DNA from: Platerodrilus igneus
Lineage: Eukaryota > Arthropoda > Insecta > Coleoptera > Lycidae
Assembly (NCBI GenBank): GCA_036346225.1
Contig: JARFIW010000003.1
Location: 3,404,501-3,468,500 of the forward strand
DNA: 64,000 nucleotides
Direction of reading: 5' to 3'
A program made the translations under genes and the position numbers. The notes below the pieces were generated by a model that had not been told where the DNA came from, ran no database searches, and was given only the letters and a program-made list of their open reading frames with translations. Every line of letters starts with the position of its first letter. Within the stretch, counting starts at the first letter, position 1. Positions 45,546-56,057 of this stretch are shown here, piece after piece.

Positions 45546-47770
45546 ATTATCCCTTCCCTCCCTTCTGCTTACAATATTACTAATTCATTTTACCTAATAA
45601 TTTGCATCATAACAAAACAATCGCATTTATTCATTCTGTTATTGGCTACGCATAATTGCTTTGAGAGTCCATAATTCTATACAGGCTAGCACAACAGGTA
45701 TCTTATCCATCGTGTATATGTAACTGCATGTTTTGTTAATATCAACTTAATAGCTATAATTCATTTATAAAGGTGTCAAAAATATTTACTATGTTGCTTT
45801 GATCTTTGTGCGCATGGTAGACCATTGCACACGCCTCTGACTAAAGCCGGGTCCACGGTGCTTGCGGCATGGTTCCAATTCAACATCAAAAGCTCAGCGA
45901 ATAGGCTATGAGGTAAGTGTTATTGCACCGTGTTACCTTGCGCCCAAATATCATAACAATAAGTAAACTCGCTTGTTAACAATAGCATCATGGATATAAA
46001 GCTACTGGAAAATGGTTTGGGGTTTAAACTGGTGGTTGGCCATATTTATACGACAGATACCACAATGTGGGAGTGTATCGGCATTGGATGATCCTAATCC
46101 TGCTTACAAACCAGGATGTCATCCATTAAAATGTCAGGTATATATAGTATAAAAAGCGCTGCCTGGTGGCTATAAAGAACCGTCGTACCCCACCCTAGGC
46201 TTTATATTGCAATATGCTATTGTGATTAACTGTAGTAAGTTACTTAGTAATGTGACAATTTGGATATATTTGGGACTGTTGGATCATAGGTTAGAGTAAC
46301 ATCGGGTACGATTAGAATATCACAATGTATTGGCGACTTAGATTGCAATCGATTGAGCAACTATTGATCGAGCGTAGCCCTATAGTATCCGTTACGATGA
46401 CCTTAGCGCTGTATTCGCAAAAGTGATGTAAAACGACATTTCATTATGAGCGTATTATCAAAACATTATTCAACTTTATACAACTTTATTTTTACAAAAT
46501 ACAATGCAGATACAAATTATATAGATATCCAGTTATTGGCTATCCTTTGGAATCTTTTCGGTAGTCTAGCGTTCCACCCTATTGGATGTATAAGGAAGCA
46601 TTTTTCTTATCCAATTAATATTTTGCTCCTGCCCATTATAATATTAGAGACGGCAAAGCTGATGTTGTGGGCGTTGGTGCTGTAATTGTTTAATGGTTTC
46701 ATGAGGTTGGTAAAGTTGATTATATTGTTGATATTATCGATGTTGTTGATGTTATCGATGTTGTTGATGTTGTTGATACTGTTGATGTTGTAAATTCTCA
46801 TCATTCATTTCTTATGGCAGTAATTGAGACAGTTAAATTTTTATCTTAAAACTTAGAATTTAAAAGATATTCCATTTGAATATCTGCCAACAGTTTATAA
46901 ATCCCATCTCCTCGATTATTTCCATAAAATCATCCAAATCTTCGGGTAATACTAACACAGCAGTACAGTGCTGTATTGCTTCCTCGTATGACTGGCACAT
47001 AAGACATTTTTGTCCTTCTATCGAAAACCGTTGCCCGCATTCCGCCTTTTTACTCGTAGAGCATTGCGAAATCTTCGAATAACCTTCCCAAAGTCTTTAT
47101 ACATATTTGTTTAATCACCTCTTTAAACTGTATAATCGATAAATTATAACTTCTATGCCAACAGTCCTTTTATATGAGCTACTCTTGTTCGGATATGCCC
47201 CGATTGTGCTCGATTTGTGTTATGCTTATTCTATTATACAACCCTCTTCTCTTAATTCTTCTATTATAGATACCCTCTAGTGCTAGGATGACCTCTATTA
47301 TTTAAGGTTATGTCACTGATTTCTGTATCAATTTCCTATATACTTTTCCCGAACTATGCGTATCAGATTGGGGATTATACTTAACTCCATAAACTGACGT
47401 GTATATATTTTCGTCTTCAGTTTTAACCAGCACGTTCGTATACTAACGATGTACAGGCTCGTCGTTAACTGGTAACTTAATCTTTTTTTTTAAAAGTTCG
47501 TCTCTGTTTTCAACTTTAATCTCCTTCATAGGTTTTAGTATTTTCCGCTATTCCTTATGACTGGGAAGCGGTGATTTGCAAAGGCTCATGCAATGTTTAT
47601 GAGCTTCTTTGAAATCTGGTTGTGAAGTAGTATATCCTTTTTGCGTTCCACAAACTTCCTTCGTACGGCATCCTGCATAAAATGATGCTTATGTTTGCTT
47701 ACAATAAAATCTTTAGCGGCCGTCATCATGAACTTGAGATTGGGGCTAACCATTAACGGCTTCTTCTATA
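45546..47770. other. Polinton segment without recognisable genes
   Basis: Possible coding traces: plus 45988-46090 reads MDIKLLENGLGFKLVVG and GHIYTTDTTMWECIGIG, then in another frame DPNPAYKPGCHPLKCQ. Minus about 47735-47580 reads FIVSKHKHHFMQDAVRRKF then VERKKDILLHNQISKKLI. Minus about 47440-47310 reads ENIYTSVYGVKYNPQSDTH. The minus traces follow the ATPase in the same direction and are where Polinton structural genes would be expected, but I cannot assign them. Confidence 0.35.
46713..46790 (+). repeat. (GTTGAT)n-like simple repeat
   Basis: Imperfect run of GTTGATGTTGTTGAT and ATCGATGTT units. Confidence 0.9.
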
Positions 47771-47779
47771 TTTATATAC

Positions 47780-48385
47780 TCATCGAAATTTTTCTATATC
47801 GCCCTTACCCAAATCAAAATCTTTTACAATAGTAATAAAACTATATTTCGAGTCACCACCATTCCAGCATCGCTGACAAATTTCTTTAAACTTTATAAAG
47901 GGCATATCACTGCCAACATGATTTAGAAAGATATGCCAAAGATTTGCATCATCCTGTTTCCATATTGAAATAACATTAGCGTTATCTCTAAGTCCGTGCT
48001 TTACTGTGCTGGCATACGTTTGGCATAAGTAAAAGGAATCGATACTCTTATGTCTACCACAGGAGAAAAACCGTGCGATCTTGTTTTGTTCGTTTGCATG
48101 AATATCATCAAAGACAATAATTGAATCTTCTTTTGCATCCTCTGGCCTAATCAAATCTTTATAATTCCCAAATTCGTAGTAACCAATATCCGTCTTTAAG
48201 GGTTCAAATAACTTTCTTAACAGTTCATACTTTGGCTGATATAAACTTTTAGAAAACACATAGACGTTTTGGAATGCAAGTCCATTCTCATGTAAAATGA
48301 GAGATATTAGAGCGTTGGTTTTCCACAACTCGATGGTCCCGCAAATATTGCCCTTATATTGGATGGGAACAAAGGTCCATGTTTA
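47780..48385 (-). pseudogene. Polinton packaging-type ATPase (FtsK/HerA fold), frameshifted
   Basis: The minus-strand frame 48328-47780 has 182 codons with NALISLILHENGLAF, VYVFSKSLYQPKYELL, the Walker B-like DSIIVFDDIHAN and RHKSIDSFYLCQTYASTVKH, the pattern of Polinton and NCLDV-type genome packaging ATPases. The Walker A (FAGPSSCGK) sits in another frame at about 48345-48320, one base out of phase at a run of A, so the protein is broken exactly at the P-loop. The predicted role is ATP-driven DNA packaging into capsids. Its upstream frame carries a DNA-binding HTH (next entry). Confidence 0.8.
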
Positions 48386-48626
48386 CCAACTTCCTTTGCA
48401 CTAGAAGTGGTATATGTATCAAAGTTTTGTATGGGTATTTTAACTTTTGTCGTGCAGCTTCTACCGGGATATTTGATTCTCTACTTTTATTTCGAACACC
48501 AAGTTTATAGAGGTGATCCCGTAGCGTTGTTCTAGGCACATTATACAACCTACTAGCTTTACGCGTATTTAACACACCTTTCCGAATTTCACTAATTGCT
48601 TTCTCTAAAGATTGCTTGGTGTACAT
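48354..48626 (-). CDS. Pipsqueak-type HTH, probably the N-terminus of the ATPase protein
   Basis: 90 codons. Residues 1-45 read YTKQSLEKAISEIRKG, TRKASRLYNVPRTTLRDHL, which is the Psq-type helix-turn-helix pattern (..L..AI..I..G..S.R.AA..Y.VPR.TL). The frame runs on through a basic linker to RKLVNMDLCSHPI and overlaps the Walker A region, where the ATPase continues in a neighbouring frame. I infer one HTH-linker-ATPase protein broken by frameshifts. It could instead be a separate small gene overlapping the ATPase start. Confidence 0.6.
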   Translation of the reverse strand: MYTKQSLEKAISEIRKGVLNTRKASRLYNVPRTTLRDHLYKLGVRNKSRESNIPVEAARQKLKYPYKTLIHIPLLVQRKLVNMDLCSHPI

Positions 48627-48689
48627 CTTTCAAATATACTGTTAAGACTGATTCAAAAATTTCAAAAGCAGTCTTTTATACTAAATAGT

Positions 48690-48803
48690 CCATCCCTGCC
48701 CGCCCGTCCGTCCGTCCATCCACCCGTCCGCCCACCAGCCCGTCCGCCCGTTCATCCGCATTCGTTTGCCCGCCCGCCCGTGCAACCGGTCCGCCCGCCC
48801 ATA
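48690..48803 (+). repeat. GC-rich (CCGTCCGCC)n simple repeat
   Basis: Irregular CCGTCCGTCC, CCGCCCGCC and CCACCCGTCCG units, very unlike the AT-rich surroundings. The Pro/Arg-rich plus-strand frame across it is a by-product. Confidence 0.85.
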
Positions 48804-48808
48804 CGGAA

Positions 48809-48895
48809 CGTTGCGCTGCAGCCAACAAGTACATGGACGAAGAGTACGATCTCATTACACCGTGTAAGTATTTGACCTACTACGATGCCAATAAC
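48809..48895 (+). pseudogene. Inverted ~90-bp fragment of the polymerase motif A region
   Basis: Translates as NKYMDEEYDLITPCKYLTYY then DANNF, matching [19 protein letters not shown] and [10 protein letters not shown] of the minus-strand polB at about 34930-34830. It is on the plus strand between the GC-rich repeat and the right terminal repeat. Too short to function. Confidence 0.7.
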
Positions 48896-48960
48896 TTTTC
48901 CCCATATCTATGTTATATAATTTTGAATTGATTTTTAAACCCCAGGACATATGTTCACTC

Positions 48961-49659
48961 AATTTAAAATTTTTTAAAATTTTTTCTAAACCTCAAAATT
49001 CCGAATGGGGCACCCGCAAAGCCGATAAACATAATGAAGAATTCATACGAGTCATGAGGATCGTTAAAAAATTTTTCTAGACCGCAAAATGCCAAATGGG
49101 GCACCCGCAAAGCCGATAAACATAATTTCATTTATTTCATTTATTAATAAAGTTTCCACAGACATATGTATATAAGTCCAATTATGTAGTCAACTTAATT
49201 CTAAAATTTAAGAACACACTTATACTAGTCTAATATTAAAAATGATATATGTTAAAAAGTAAAATTATAATATTAAAATAATAGTGCTAAATAATCCTAT
49301 GTAATTTCACGATGCTAATTATATCTGCCTATATATCCCTAATCGTTAAAAATTTTCTAGCCCGCAAAATGCTGATTAGGACACCCGCACAGCCGATAAA
49401 CATAATGAAGAATTCATATGAGTCGTAAGAATTGTCATAAGACCCCCTTCCCCCTTCAACACCCTACAACTAGTAGGCAAGCAGAAAGGGGTAGGAGGGG
49501 GGCGGTGATCCAGTGAAAAACGATGTGCGCCAGAAGTGTCTTGAGGATCGTCAGAATTTACAAGGCACACCACCTCAACAACTGCGAAATAGAAGGCAGG
49601 GTGGGGGGATCGATCGAGTGAGGATCGAAGTGTTCTAGAAGGAACCTATTATATCTACT
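48961..49659 (-). repeat. Polinton right terminal inverted repeat
   Basis: Inverted copy of 32604-33298, ending ...ATATCTACT before CATCTA. Confidence 0.92.
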
Positions 49660-49665
49660 CATCTA
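49660..49665. repeat. Polinton target duplication CATCTA, right
   Basis: Matches 32598-32603. Confidence 0.85.
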
Positions 49666-49674
49666 CAATCTCAA

Positions 49675-51885
49675 TCGACAAATAAAGTAGAACGCAGCGT
49701 TATTAAATTTAATTTTAAACTGTGGTAGAAAGTCTGCTCATCTTTGTGCATAAACCTCTTCAGAATTTGAAGCTGCTCAAATTTTGATTTTTCGATTCTT
49801 AAAGGCTTATTATAAAGATTCCGCGGTTGTTCATTGTTACCTTTAGATCTACGGTGAGGTAGTGGGCGCCATTCACCATCGGATTGCCTTGGTTTATAAA
49901 ATACTTCCCCATTGGAATAATCCCCTAATGTCAACGACAGTAGGATCTTCAGTCTTCTTGCCCAGTCTAATAGATGCATAATTGTTTGGCAATGCCTCGT
50001 AATTTTCGGAGAACGTGTAATCAAGTTGATTCATGAGGTACAGTTGTTTTCTTCTAGCTTGCCTCATCCTGCTCACATAATCCGCAGGTGTATGAAGGGA
50101 GGTTAGAAAAGTTTCTCGAGTGTAGAATGCACACTGTCTACCTCCACCATAGTTAGGTATTTTTTTAATATGATTTGCTCAATTTCAATGTTATGTGATT
50201 TTGACAAATTAGCCAGGGCACTTGCTAGGACTCGATTTTTGTTCTGGTATGTACAACTATCTGAAATGATGATAATCTTGGTAAAATTCAGGTGACTTTC
50301 AATAAAGTTAACGACGTATGGTGTAAATTTGGTAGACGAAACAGCACCATCCCCTTCGTGTCAAACATAAACATAAACATCTTTATTAATGGAAACATAA
50401 ATACTGAAATTGTGGATCCGCAATTTTTTCTTATAGTATTGATTACTGACCATCAGTTTCGGACACACTAACACACTTTGGACGTCCATTGTAATGACCA
50501 ATGTTGAGGCATCATTTGTTAACATTGAAATCGCATTTTCTTTAGCTTTCCGCTCTTCATCTTTTTTAATATATGCAAATTATACTCCTCCTGATTCAAA
50601 TTACCTTGCTTACATGCGTCACATTGGTCCTTACGTGGCTTGTGAATGGAAACCTTGTTTACTTCCAACACTTCACAAAACTTTTTTCTTTCGACTGATA
50701 AGTTTTCCGTTTCCACAAACAATTCCTTATAAACTTAATGTATGTGCGAAAGCGATCTAAACGAGGACTCAACGTAAACTCGTGTGGTGAACGAGCGACA
50801 GTAGTGGCTTGGAACTTTTGGGAGTAGCTTCAACCACATTTCAACAGATTTGGATTTTTTGTATTTCTGAACAGTTTTAAGTGGAATTTGACTGTTCTTG
50901 ATTGTGTTATAGTTTCGATTTTCTCGTCTTCTCCATCTACATCATCCTCGCAAGTTTTCTCGTCTTCTGAAGTATCACCATCTTTATGAAAGAATGCAAT
51001 CCACCAATTAAAAGAATCCTTTCTGAGATCCAAAGTAGATAAAAAAAAATTTGACATACTCGGCTTTTAATGCCACTCCCGCTAGGAAGATAGCAGTCGT
51101 AATCGTACTTTTTGAGTCGGGCGTCTGTAGTCATTAAGGCCTGCTAGATAGGCCTTTTTCGCATGCCAATTTTGTAAATTCCAAAAATTATCAAAAAGTT
51201 CTTTCTTGGTGTCTTCTAAAAACTTTCCACACAGAAAACTGCGTGTTGAAGAGTGTGTGCTTTTGGCATGCTTGCATGGTTTTGGTTTTAACACTCTCTG
51301 ATTTCTTTCAAGAACAACATAATCATTGTTGTCAGTACGTGTTATACCTTGGTACTGCTGCCCCATCAATCTAAGTTTCTTGTTTGTTTTCCTAGTGATT
51401 TTTTTGGTAATGTTTGGTTCATCGTCTTTCTGTACAGTGTTGCATTCGCTTAACTGATGTGCATTTAAAGCACCGTCATCTGTGTCAACACTCGTTTCGA
51501 TATTGCTGTCGCCGTTCCAGTCTGGATTACTAGCATGTGTCATTTAATTGTGCCACCTCTTCTAAATCCATTTCCTTACTACTTGCAAATCAATCAATCC
51601 AGTACTCTGAGCTGGCCAAAATATTGTCTCGATGGGACCATCATCCTCTAAAGGCAGTAGAAGGGTATAGGAGGTATCTACTTCCTTAACAAACTTGGTA
51701 ATGTAATGGCAGTCAATTCTTTTTCTTCCACGCCATTTTGCAACTCATCGTTATTATAAGTAATAATTTTAGATGAATTTCCTCCTTTAACAGCATCCCC
51801 TGGCGAGGGTTTATTGTCATTGTTTTCATTACTTTGACCTAAAGCCAGCACTATAATTTTTCCGGCCCTGCTCGAGCTAAAAACA
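49675..51885 (-). pseudogene. DDE-type transposase-like gene of an insect-wide family, frameshifted
   Basis: Minus-strand order: N-terminal SSRAGKIIVLALGQSNE (near 51880), the Asp/Asn-rich linker ending RKTNKKLRLMGQQYQG (51543 frame), VLKPKPCKHAKSTHSSTR and ELFDNFWNLQNWHAKKAYLAG, then KPRKDQCDACKQGNLNQEEY (50700-50520), then about 50290-50120 KIIIISDSCTYQNKNR and VEVDSVHSTLEK with two likely catalytic Asp positions, and at the end LRIEKSKFEQLQILKRF. This set recurs in transposon proteins annotated as uncharacterised in many insects. I suspect a Sola-like superfamily but am not sure. Split across at least four frames. Its 3' end is cut by the Polinton right terminus. Confidence 0.7.
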
Positions 51886-52199
51886 CAACTGCAAAAAAGA
51901 TCCAGTATTAATATTTTGCATAAAAGTTCGTTATCACAAAAGTATACCTAAACAACTAGCGATGAAAAATAGTAGGAAATATTAAAATCTGTTCCTAAAA
52001 ATTTGTAAATATAAACGAAAATTGAATAATAATCTCTAACAAATTTAAGTGGAATAATAATGTGTGTGAAGTTAGCACCCCATTTTTTAAAAAACATGAT
52101 TTTGAAAGTTGTTCCAGATTGTTCTAATCTTGTACCGCATTGTTCTAATTCGACATTATTTTATTCCAAAAGATTCCTCAAAAATTAAAAAAAAAACCC

Positions 52200-52590
52200 A
52201 TTGTGTTACTGGCACCCCATTTATCGAAAATTGCAGTTTTGGCCATCGCTTAACATTGTTCTAGTTGTTCCAAATATTGTTCCAAAAGGATAATTCCGTA
52301 ACTAAACGATTCTTCAAAAAAACGGCAATATACATTTTTTGCTGGCACTCCATTCTTCAAAAATCGAAATTTTGGCCCTCGATTAAGATTGTTCTAGTTG
52401 TTCCAAACATTGTTCCAAAAGTACAATTCCGTATCTAAACGATTCTTTAATAAAACGAAAAAAACATTTTTTGGATGGCACCCCATTTTTCAAAAATCGA
52501 AATTTTGGCTTTCGATTAAGATTGTTCTAGTTGTTCCAAAAGGACAATTCCGTATCTAAACGTTTCATCAAAAAAACGGAAAAAAACATT
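52200..52590 (+). repeat. ~115-bp tandem units in the left foldback arm
   Basis: At least three copies of GGCA(C)CCCATT..TCAAAAATCGAAATTTTGGC, TTGTTCTAGTTGTTCCAAA and ACAATTCCGTATCTAAACG. Mirrored at 54640-54760. Confidence 0.8.
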
Positions 52591-54114
52591 TTTGGACAAA
52601 CAAGACTGCCGAGCCAAGAGTAAACATCCTTTCCCTTCTTTCTCCAATGGATAACTTTTTGTTCTGAGCTGTTCTAAGCCTAGAAAACATAGTTCTATAG
52701 TTTACCAGTGGTTCTCCTAAAAATCGTTGTTTTTACTATATCGACAAGAGTAAACATAGTCTTCCTCTTTTGTTCTAATGTCTAACTTTTTGTTCTGAAC
52801 TGTTCTCAGCCTAGAAAACATAATTCTGCAGTATGAATCTCCAATCACCAGCTGATGCGTGCGTATTTGAAAACACGCGTTGTTGGTGGTTAGGGGGTGA
52901 AAAGTATAGTTAACGAAGTACCAAGTTGTAGCGTGCGTATTTGAAAATAAGCTAGGCTTGGTGTTGACTTGTGTATGCTGATTGAATAAGAGGTTAACAG
53001 TCTAAACGACCAGCGAAATAATGGATAATCAGATAACAATTATAACAGATTGTTTGGTTGTATAAATGATTGGATAACTAACCTTGATTTGACATGTGGT
53101 GTAGTTTCGACTATATTCTTGTTGTTTGAAGTGGCAAAACGGCTTACACTCGATGTTGAATTGTCTCTTGCTTCAATGTTCATTTTGTCATGCACTACAA
53201 TGTAACATTTATTCACTGATTATGCCTTTTAACGCGAGCAGATGCACGGCATACCGAAGGACGCGTGTTGATTGCTTGAAGGATGCTCGAGCACTCTCGT
53301 CTGTTATCTGTTCCTTGTTTTTGGTTAGTTTAATGTAGGTAGGGATAATGTATAAAAATGGATTAGGTATGCAGGAGTATTTTATGATACATACAAGGTG
53401 AATTATAAATAGCGAACAGTTACGGAGCAACAGCGGTTCTCCCAAAAATCGATGTTTTTACCTAATCGGCTAACTTTTTGTTCTGAGCTGCTCTAAGTTT
53501 AAAAACCATAGTTCTGCATTATGAGTCTCTCATCGCCACCGTTTCTCTCATAATCGAGGTGTTTACTGTATGGACAAGAGTAAATATAGTTTTTCTCTTT
53601 TGTTCCATATAGCTATTTTTTTGTTCTGACCTTATAGTAGTCATTGTTTTCATTACAAAAATAAGAAGGAAATTATGAATGGGCTCTTATGGCAAGTATG
53701 CGTGAAGTAAATCTTATAAGGATTACATTGCATTTCACGCACCGGTGTTCGAAATAGTAGTTTACGTATAAATATTGATGTGTGAAGTGGAACTTTATAC
53801 ACGGAAGTAGAAAAACTGTTTTGAAATACATTACACCAAAATCTTGACAAATATATTACTTATTTTATTATTATTATTATTAAATGCTATTAATATTTTA
53901 TTATAAACATGTACTCCTAAATATAACTTATATGTTCGTTCTCGTTGTGGTTAGTGAGATATTCTTTTCGTTAGGAAAAAGCCACGTAAACTTTATAGGT
54001 ATATACGTTTATTGGTGTATCGTTCCATGACATAAGATCCTTGTCAAACACATCCATTAATAATTGCCTTCTTATTTTTGTAATGAAATTGATGACTACT
54101 ATATGTTCAGAATA

Positions 54115-54600
54115 AAAAGTTAGCTATATGGAACAAAAGAAAAAAACTATATTTACTCTTGTACATACAGTAAAAACCTCGATTTTGGAAGAACAGGTGA
54201 TGATGGGAGACTTATAATGCTATGTTTTTAAACTTCGAACAGCTCAGAACAAAAAGTTAGCTATTGGAACAGAAGAGGAATGCTATGTTTACTCTTGTCG
54301 ATATAGTAAAAACATCGATTTTTGGAAAACCGTTGGTGATAGAAGATTCATACTGCAGAACAATTGCTTTCTAGGTTTAGAACAGCTCAGAACAAAAAGT
54401 TATCCATTGGAGCAAGAAGGGAAAGGGACAAAGGAGGAAGGCTATGTTTACTCTTGTCGATACAGTAAAAACATGATTTTTGGGGGAGTCGCTGGTGATA
54501 GGAAATTCGTACTGCAGAACTATGTTTTCTAGACTTAGAACAGCTCAGAACAAAAAGTTATTCATTGGAGCAAAAAGAGAAAGGTATGTTTACTCTTGGC
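54115..54600 (-). repeat. ~120-bp tandem units in the right foldback arm
   Basis: Four copies of GAACAAAAAGTTA..ATTGGA(A/G)CA..AG followed by TATGTTTACTCTTGTCGATA(C/T)AGTAAAAAC at about 54115, 54250, 54385 and 54545. Confidence 0.8.
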
Positions 54601-54892
54601 CCGGCAGTCTTATTTGTTCAAAAACTTTTTTTCCGTTTCTTTTTTTTTTGAAGAATCGTTTAGATACGGAATTGTCCTTTTGGAACAATGTTTGGAACAA
54701 CTAGAACAATGTTAAACGATGACTAAAACTGCGATTTTCGATAATTGGGGTGCCAGTAACAAAATGGGTTTTTTTCCAAATTTTCGAGGAATCTTTTGGA
54801 ATAAAATAATGTCAAATTGAAACAATGCGGTACAAGATTAGAACAATCTGGAACAACTTTCAACATCATTGTTTTTAAAAAATGGGGTGCTA

Positions 54893-55892
54893 CCTAAATA
54901 ATACCATGTGTAAAAGACGCAACGTTTCAGTTCCAAGCGTTTCATTTTGCGCGATTATTATTTCTACTGTTTATCAGTTACCACACACAAACACAAGTTA
55001 TGCTTTCTATTTCACGACATCCACATTAACTAAATGCTGACGATTAAAAACATCAAGCTTAGAATTAATTACGAATGCATGCAGCTTTTATAATAATATT
55101 CAAAAGACAAGAACAGAGGAGAGCACTATAATAAATTGAAATGCCGTACATGAACAAAATAGTCGTAACCGTTTTAACACGTTAAATTTACTGCAGCGAG
55201 GTAGCAATATTATGAAACCTGAGAGAAGCGTGTTTATCCTTGCAAATTAAATATTTAGCTTGTACCCCCAAAAATAATGCTTTTTAAGTGTTACCAATGC
55301 AAAATAATTTCCCATACTTCCAACACTATGAACAACCACCAACAATTTTATATTAATTGATATAGGGATTAGGTTGTATCTTTTAAGTATAAAATCAAAG
55401 AGTGCATCCTTAAGATAATTTAATTTTACTTTTAGAAATATGTATTATAAAAATATCTACTTACTTTTAGATGATAGTAATAATTTTTAATATTAAAATC
55501 ATCGATTGTATCATGATTAATTATTAACTAGGCACTGAATTGTAAGCAACAATATACAAGACGCTATGTAACGCGGTTGTTGTTTATTTGGTGAATATTA
55601 GCATAATAGGTGTGTTGAAGAAACCGCTATCTGCACAAATCAGCTGTAATTTCACAAAACGGTTTTTGCAGGCGTAAAAATGCAAGACTTCATAAAGCGC
55701 TTTAGGTTTAGAACAATTTGTTGCATTACCTTATTTAAAATACGCATAGCTGACTACCCAAGGATTTCTCGATTTTTGGGCTATAAAAGTCCAACAACCC
55801 ATATTGATCCAATTGTGCACATACCGCTTTTTGGAAGCGCAACGGCGATATATATTCCTAAAATTTCTATTTGAATAATTTGATAAAACTTT
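54893..55892. other. Unassigned AT-rich stretch
   Basis: No coding, RNA or clear repeat signal. Confidence 0.4.
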
Positions 55893-55907
55893 TTGCTAGT
55901 GATGGAT

Positions 55908-56057
55908 TCGAACCGAACCGAACAGAACCTTGCCCTAGGTTCGGTTCGGTTCGAAAAGTTTTTAGTCCGGTTCGGTTCGAAAAAATATATTCCGGTTCGG
56001 TTCGGTTCGGTTCGAAAAAAACGAACCGAACCTCGAACCGAACCGAACCAGTTCGGA
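55908..56057. repeat. TTCGGTTCGG/CCGAACCGAA hairpin-forming array, copy 1
   Basis: Alternating runs of CGAACCGAAC and GGTTCGGTTCG that can pair with each other. Same internal order as copy 2 (AACCTTG, CTAGGTT, TCCGGTTCGG, ACGAACCGAACC). Confidence 0.85.

Larger units (their letters stand above)
32604..49659. mobile_element. Polinton/Maverick, 17,056 bp, decayed
   Basis: Bounded by ~0.7-kb inverted repeats starting AGTAGATATAATAGG and flanked by 6-bp CATCTA (32598-32603, 49660-49665), the duplication length typical of Polintons. It encodes on the minus strand a protein-primed family B DNA polymerase and a packaging-type ATPase, both frameshifted. A 7.2-kb inverted-repeat complex is nested inside. 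No retroviral-type integrase, Ulp1-like protease or capsid gene was recognised, so it is defective. Polintons are thought to replicate with their own polymerase and integrate with an rve integrase. Confidence 0.93.
52074..54891. mobile_element. Foldback element with tandem-repeat arms, TA target
   Basis: Ends GCACCCCATTTTTT and AAAAAATGGGGTGC, flanked by TA (52073-52074, 54891-54892). Outer arms 52075-52890 and about 54190-54890 are inverted and are built of ~115-bp tandem units rich in TTGTTCTAGTTGTTCCAAA and TTTTTGTTCTGAGCTGTTCTAAG. Inner arms 53440-53685 and 54062-54290 repeat the pattern around a ~380-base loop. No transposase inside. The architecture is that of Foldback/Galileo-like elements. 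Confidence 0.7.

Noticed and set aside
48612..48875. Pro/Arg-rich plus-strand frame
   Set aside because: Translation of a CCGTCC simple repeat.
52200..52890. Steroid-receptor-type response elements (TGTTCT half-sites)
   Set aside because: The words recur because of the ~115-bp tandem unit and lack the palindromic 3-base spacing expected of such sites.
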